Assembly: GCA_012837565.1 (NCBI GenBank)
Contig: DUQY01000036.1
Coordinates: 1-8,394 of the forward strand
Origin: Bacteroidales bacterium
GTDB taxonomy: Bacteria; Bacteroidota; Bacteroidia; Bacteroidales; P3
Reading direction: 5' to 3'
Length of the DNA: 8,394 bases
The position numbers and the translations under genes are program-made. Below the pieces are notes generated by a model. That model did no database searches and was not told the DNA's origin. It saw only the letters and a list, made by a program, of their open reading frames with translations. Position 1 is the first letter of the stretch, and every line of letters starts with the position of its first letter. Below, piece after piece: positions 6,960 through 8,394 of the stretch.

Positions 6960-8051
6960 TTATATAAAATTCGAACCTTTTTCAACCTCTACATCAGTAA
7001 CAAATTGTTTAATTCTTTGTTCCTGATTTTTTTCACAAATCATCAATACATCTTCTGTATTAACAACAATATAATCTTTTAAACCCTGAATAACAAGAAG
7101 CTTAGTTGAGGAATTATTAATAACACAATCATTAGTTTCATACATCATAACATTCTTCCCAACAACACTATTGTCATTAGCATCCTTTTCCCTTACATCA
7201 TAAATTGCTCCCCAAGTACCTACATCACTCCAACCAAATTCGGAAGGAATAACATAAACATTAGATGCTTTTTCCATTATACCATAGTCAATTGAAATGG
7301 ATGGACAAGCAGAATAAGCTGTTTTAATAAAATCTTCTTCTTTTGCAGTATTGAAAACATCTATACCCTTTTCAAAAACATTATATACCTCAGGTAAAAG
7401 CTCTTTCATGGCCTTGTCAATACTTTTCAAAGACCAAATAAACATACCACTATTCCAAAGGAAATCACCACTTGAAATAAACTGTAATGCCATATCATAA
7501 TTTGGTTTTTCAGTAAAAAGCTTAACTTTATTCATCTGCTTTTTTGAGCTAAAGAAATTAGATTGAATATATTGTATATAACCATATCCAGTATTTGGAG
7601 AGGTAGGTTTAATTCCTAAAGTAACCAAAATATCATTATCCTTACTCTGCTTTAACCCCATTTCAATTATTTCAATAAAATTATCTTCATTTACAATAAA
7701 ATGATCGGATGGCGAAACAATAATATTAGCATTAGGATTAATTTTTCCAATCTTGAAGTTTGCATAAGCAATACAAGGAGCGGTATTTCTACGAGTAGGT
7801 TCTGCAATAATTTGATTTGGATCAAGGTTGGGTATCTGCTCGTTTATCAAATCTCTATATATCCCATTGGTAACAATATATATATTTTCTCTTGGGCAAA
7901 TCCTTTCAAAGCGACGAAAAGTGGACTGTATAAGAGTCTCTCCTATTCCCAAAACATCAATAAATTGTTTAGGTTTAGAAGTTTTACTCAGTGGCCAGAA
8001 TCTAGTTCCAATCCCACCAGCCATAATTATGCAATAGTTATTTATATTCAT
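6960..8051 (-). CDS. manC: Mannose-1-phosphate guanylyltransferase (GDP), monofunctional
   Basis: The enzyme makes GDP-mannose from mannose 1-phosphate and GTP, supplying mannose, fucose and related sugars for surface glycans and glycoproteins. From the ATG at 8051 it has 363 residues. The nucleotide-binding signature AGGIGTRFWPLSKTSKPKQF is at 11–30. SPSDH (113–117) holds a likely metal-site aspartate. Further family motifs are GYGYIQ (155–160), TEKP (180–183), FLWNSGMF (197–204), SIDYGIMEK (253–261) and GWSDVGTW (273–280). The length ends without the C-terminal cupin isomerase domain of bifunctional ManC/AlgA, so it is the short type. A longer reading from a TTG at 8078 is rejected because that codon overlaps the promoter -7 element. 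It appears to be the first gene of the run into asnS and rpoN. No other sugar-pathway gene lies beside it. Confidence 0.95.
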   Translation of the reverse strand: MNINNYCIIMAGGIGTRFWPLSKTSKPKQFIDVLGIGETLIQSTFRRFERICPRENIYIVTNGIYRDLINEQIPNLDPNQIIAEPTRRNTAPCIAYANFKIGKINPNANIIVSPSDHFIVNEDNFIEIIEMGLKQSKDNDILVTLGIKPTSPNTGYGYIQYIQSNFFSSKKQMNKVKLFTEKPNYDMALQFISSGDFLWNSGMFIWSLKSIDKAMKELLPEVYNVFEKGIDVFNTAKEEDFIKTAYSACPSISIDYGIMEKASNVYVIPSEFGWSDVGTWGAIYDVREKDANDNSVVGKNVMMYETNDCVINNSSTKLLVIQGLKDYIVVNTEDVLMICEKNQEQRIKQFVTDVEVEKGSNFI

Positions 8052-8075
8052 ATCAATTTTTAATAATTCAAAGTA

Positions 8076-8107
8076 CAAAAATACTAATACTTTGCTGTAT
8101 TAACAAA
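8076..8107 (-). promoter_or_regulatory. Bacteroidota-type promoter of manC (and probably asnS–rpoN)
   Basis: On the minus strand a TTTG -33 box (8107–8104) and a TATTTTTG -7 box (8083–8076) are separated by 20 bases, close to the TTTG-N19–TAnnTTTG Bacteroidota consensus. A T-rich tract (minus strand, 8133–8108) lies directly upstream and may act like an UP element. Transcription would start near 8069, leaving a leader of about 18 bases before the ATG at 8051. Confidence 0.75.
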
Positions 8108-8251
8108 ATAAAACAAAGAAAAACAAAAAATGGTCGTCAAACCTAGATTACCATGCAAAATAGAACCCTAAACTATGTGAATATTTAGAAACAGCTGATT
8201 TATAAGAACCGATAATTGATGATAATGTATTTTACCTTGATTTTGAAAACG
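8108..8251. other. Intergenic stretch with no clear gene
   Basis: This stretch lies between the manC promoter and the right-edge reading frames. It holds the T-rich minus-strand tract next to the manC promoter, a weak imperfect inverted repeat (8168–8188, about 8 pairs with one bulge) and one isolated TAnnTTTG match on the minus strand (8138–8145) that has no -33 partner. No convincing terminator, RNA gene or reading frame with recognisable content is seen. Confidence 0.6.
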
Positions 8252-8329
8252 TTATTGCATAAAGGTCGGATTGTTTATATTAACATAATGCGAATTATTA
8301 TTATTGTCTTTATTGTCGTAGTTGCTCAT
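8252..8329 (-). CDS. Candidate 25-residue Asn-rich small protein or leader peptide
   Basis: A short frame starts at the ATG at 8329 and reads MSNYDNKDNNNNSHYVNINN followed by PTFMQ and TAA. It is strongly asparagine-rich, with no hydrophobic segment and no domain I recognise. Two things support expression. An AAGGATAAC stretch, resembling a ribosome binding site, stands a few bases before the ATG. An exact TAnnTTTG promoter core lies at 8365–8372, about 36 bases upstream of the start. Against it, the coding sequence is very short, AAT-rich A+T DNA makes Asn runs by chance, and the frame is antisense to an open plus-strand frame. After the stop the frame stays open for about 26 more codons, so a truncated remnant is also possible. 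Confidence 0.3.
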   Translation of the reverse strand: MSNYDNKDNNNNSHYVNINNPTFMQ

Positions 8330-8394
8330 TTTGTTATCCTTACTATTCTATATTATCAATATTTCAAAGATAGTTATTCTAAATATTTTCTAAT
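8288..8394 (+). CDS. Candidate partial membrane-anchored protein running off the right edge
   Basis: A plus-strand frame starting at the ATG at 8288 is open to the window end (35 complete codons). It begins MRIIIIVFIVVVAHFVILTI, one strongly hydrophobic segment, then YYQYFKDSYSKYFL. That would fit the N-terminal anchor of a membrane protein or an uncleaved signal. In-frame ATGs at 8225 and 8219 give longer versions, and the frame is open back to 8216. No clear promoter core or ribosome binding site is seen on this strand. The ATT/GTC-rich codons are simply the complement of the Asn codons in the opposite frame, so at most one of the two is likely to be real. Confidence 0.25.
   Translation, partial: MRIIIIVFIVVVAHFVILTILYYQYFKDSYSKYFL
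8365..8372 (-). promoter_or_regulatory. Promoter -7 element (TATCTTTG) at the right edge
   Basis: The minus strand reads TATCTTTGAA, an exact TAnnTTTG match with the same core as the left-edge promoter at 148–155. The -33 position falls at the window end and cannot be judged fully; no TTTG is visible in the 22 bases available. Transcription would start near 8358 and read through the small Asn-rich frame towards manC. Confidence 0.45.

Noticed and set aside
7701..8063. Plus-strand 120-codon frame opposite manC
   Set aside because: It lies wholly over a well-supported guanylyltransferase and its product shows no coherent domain or composition; it is an antisense shadow.
8138..8145. TAGGTTTG on the minus strand as an extra promoter before manC
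   Set aside because: No -33 box is at a suitable distance, and the promoter at 8076–8107 is a much better match closer to the gene.

Overview
The window is about 70% A+T and reads as an ordinary chromosomal stretch of a member of the Bacteroidota. Three things point there: the protein types, the gene order asnS–rpoN, and several promoter cores of the Bacteroidota form TAnnTTTG instead of E. coli-like -35/-10 boxes. The order or genus cannot be fixed from this sequence alone. All eight confident genes lie on the minus strand, so transcription runs from high to low coordinates.

In order of transcription: a monofunctional mannose-1-phosphate guanylyltransferase (manC type), asparaginyl-tRNA synthetase (asnS), sigma-54 (rpoN) and a seven-segment membrane protein of uncertain function form a tight run, with gaps of 31, 21 and about 2 bases. 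After 88 bases holding a second promoter core comes a secreted M23 peptidase with a C-terminal LysM domain. Lumazine synthase (ribH) follows after 70 bases and methionyl-tRNA formyltransferase (fmt) after a further 21. Last is an HU-family nucleoid protein with its own promoter and a strong intrinsic terminator at 239–278.

Most of these genes are housekeeping: translation (asnS, fmt), flavin synthesis (ribH), transcription (rpoN), nucleoid structure (HU), GDP-mannose supply and cell-wall turnover. The mannose and peptidase genes share an identical 16-base promoter core, which suggests similar basal expression of two envelope functions.

The edges are less ordinary. On the left, a minus-strand promoter core at 148–155 starts what would be a leader of more than 140 bases. 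It contains a hairpin (23–55) whose G·U pairs make sense only as minus-strand RNA. The gene it serves lies beyond the window. From remembered Bacteroidota gene order, a Rne/Rng-family ribonuclease is a reasonable guess. On the right (8108–8394) no gene is certain: a promoter-led 25-residue Asn-rich reading frame on the minus strand lies antisense to an open hydrophobic frame on the plus strand.

I see no CRISPR array, insertion sequence, rRNA, tRNA, phage or defence gene, and no clear sign of a new multi-gene system. The best leads are the left-edge leader, the diverged membrane protein after rpoN, and the antisense pair at the right edge.
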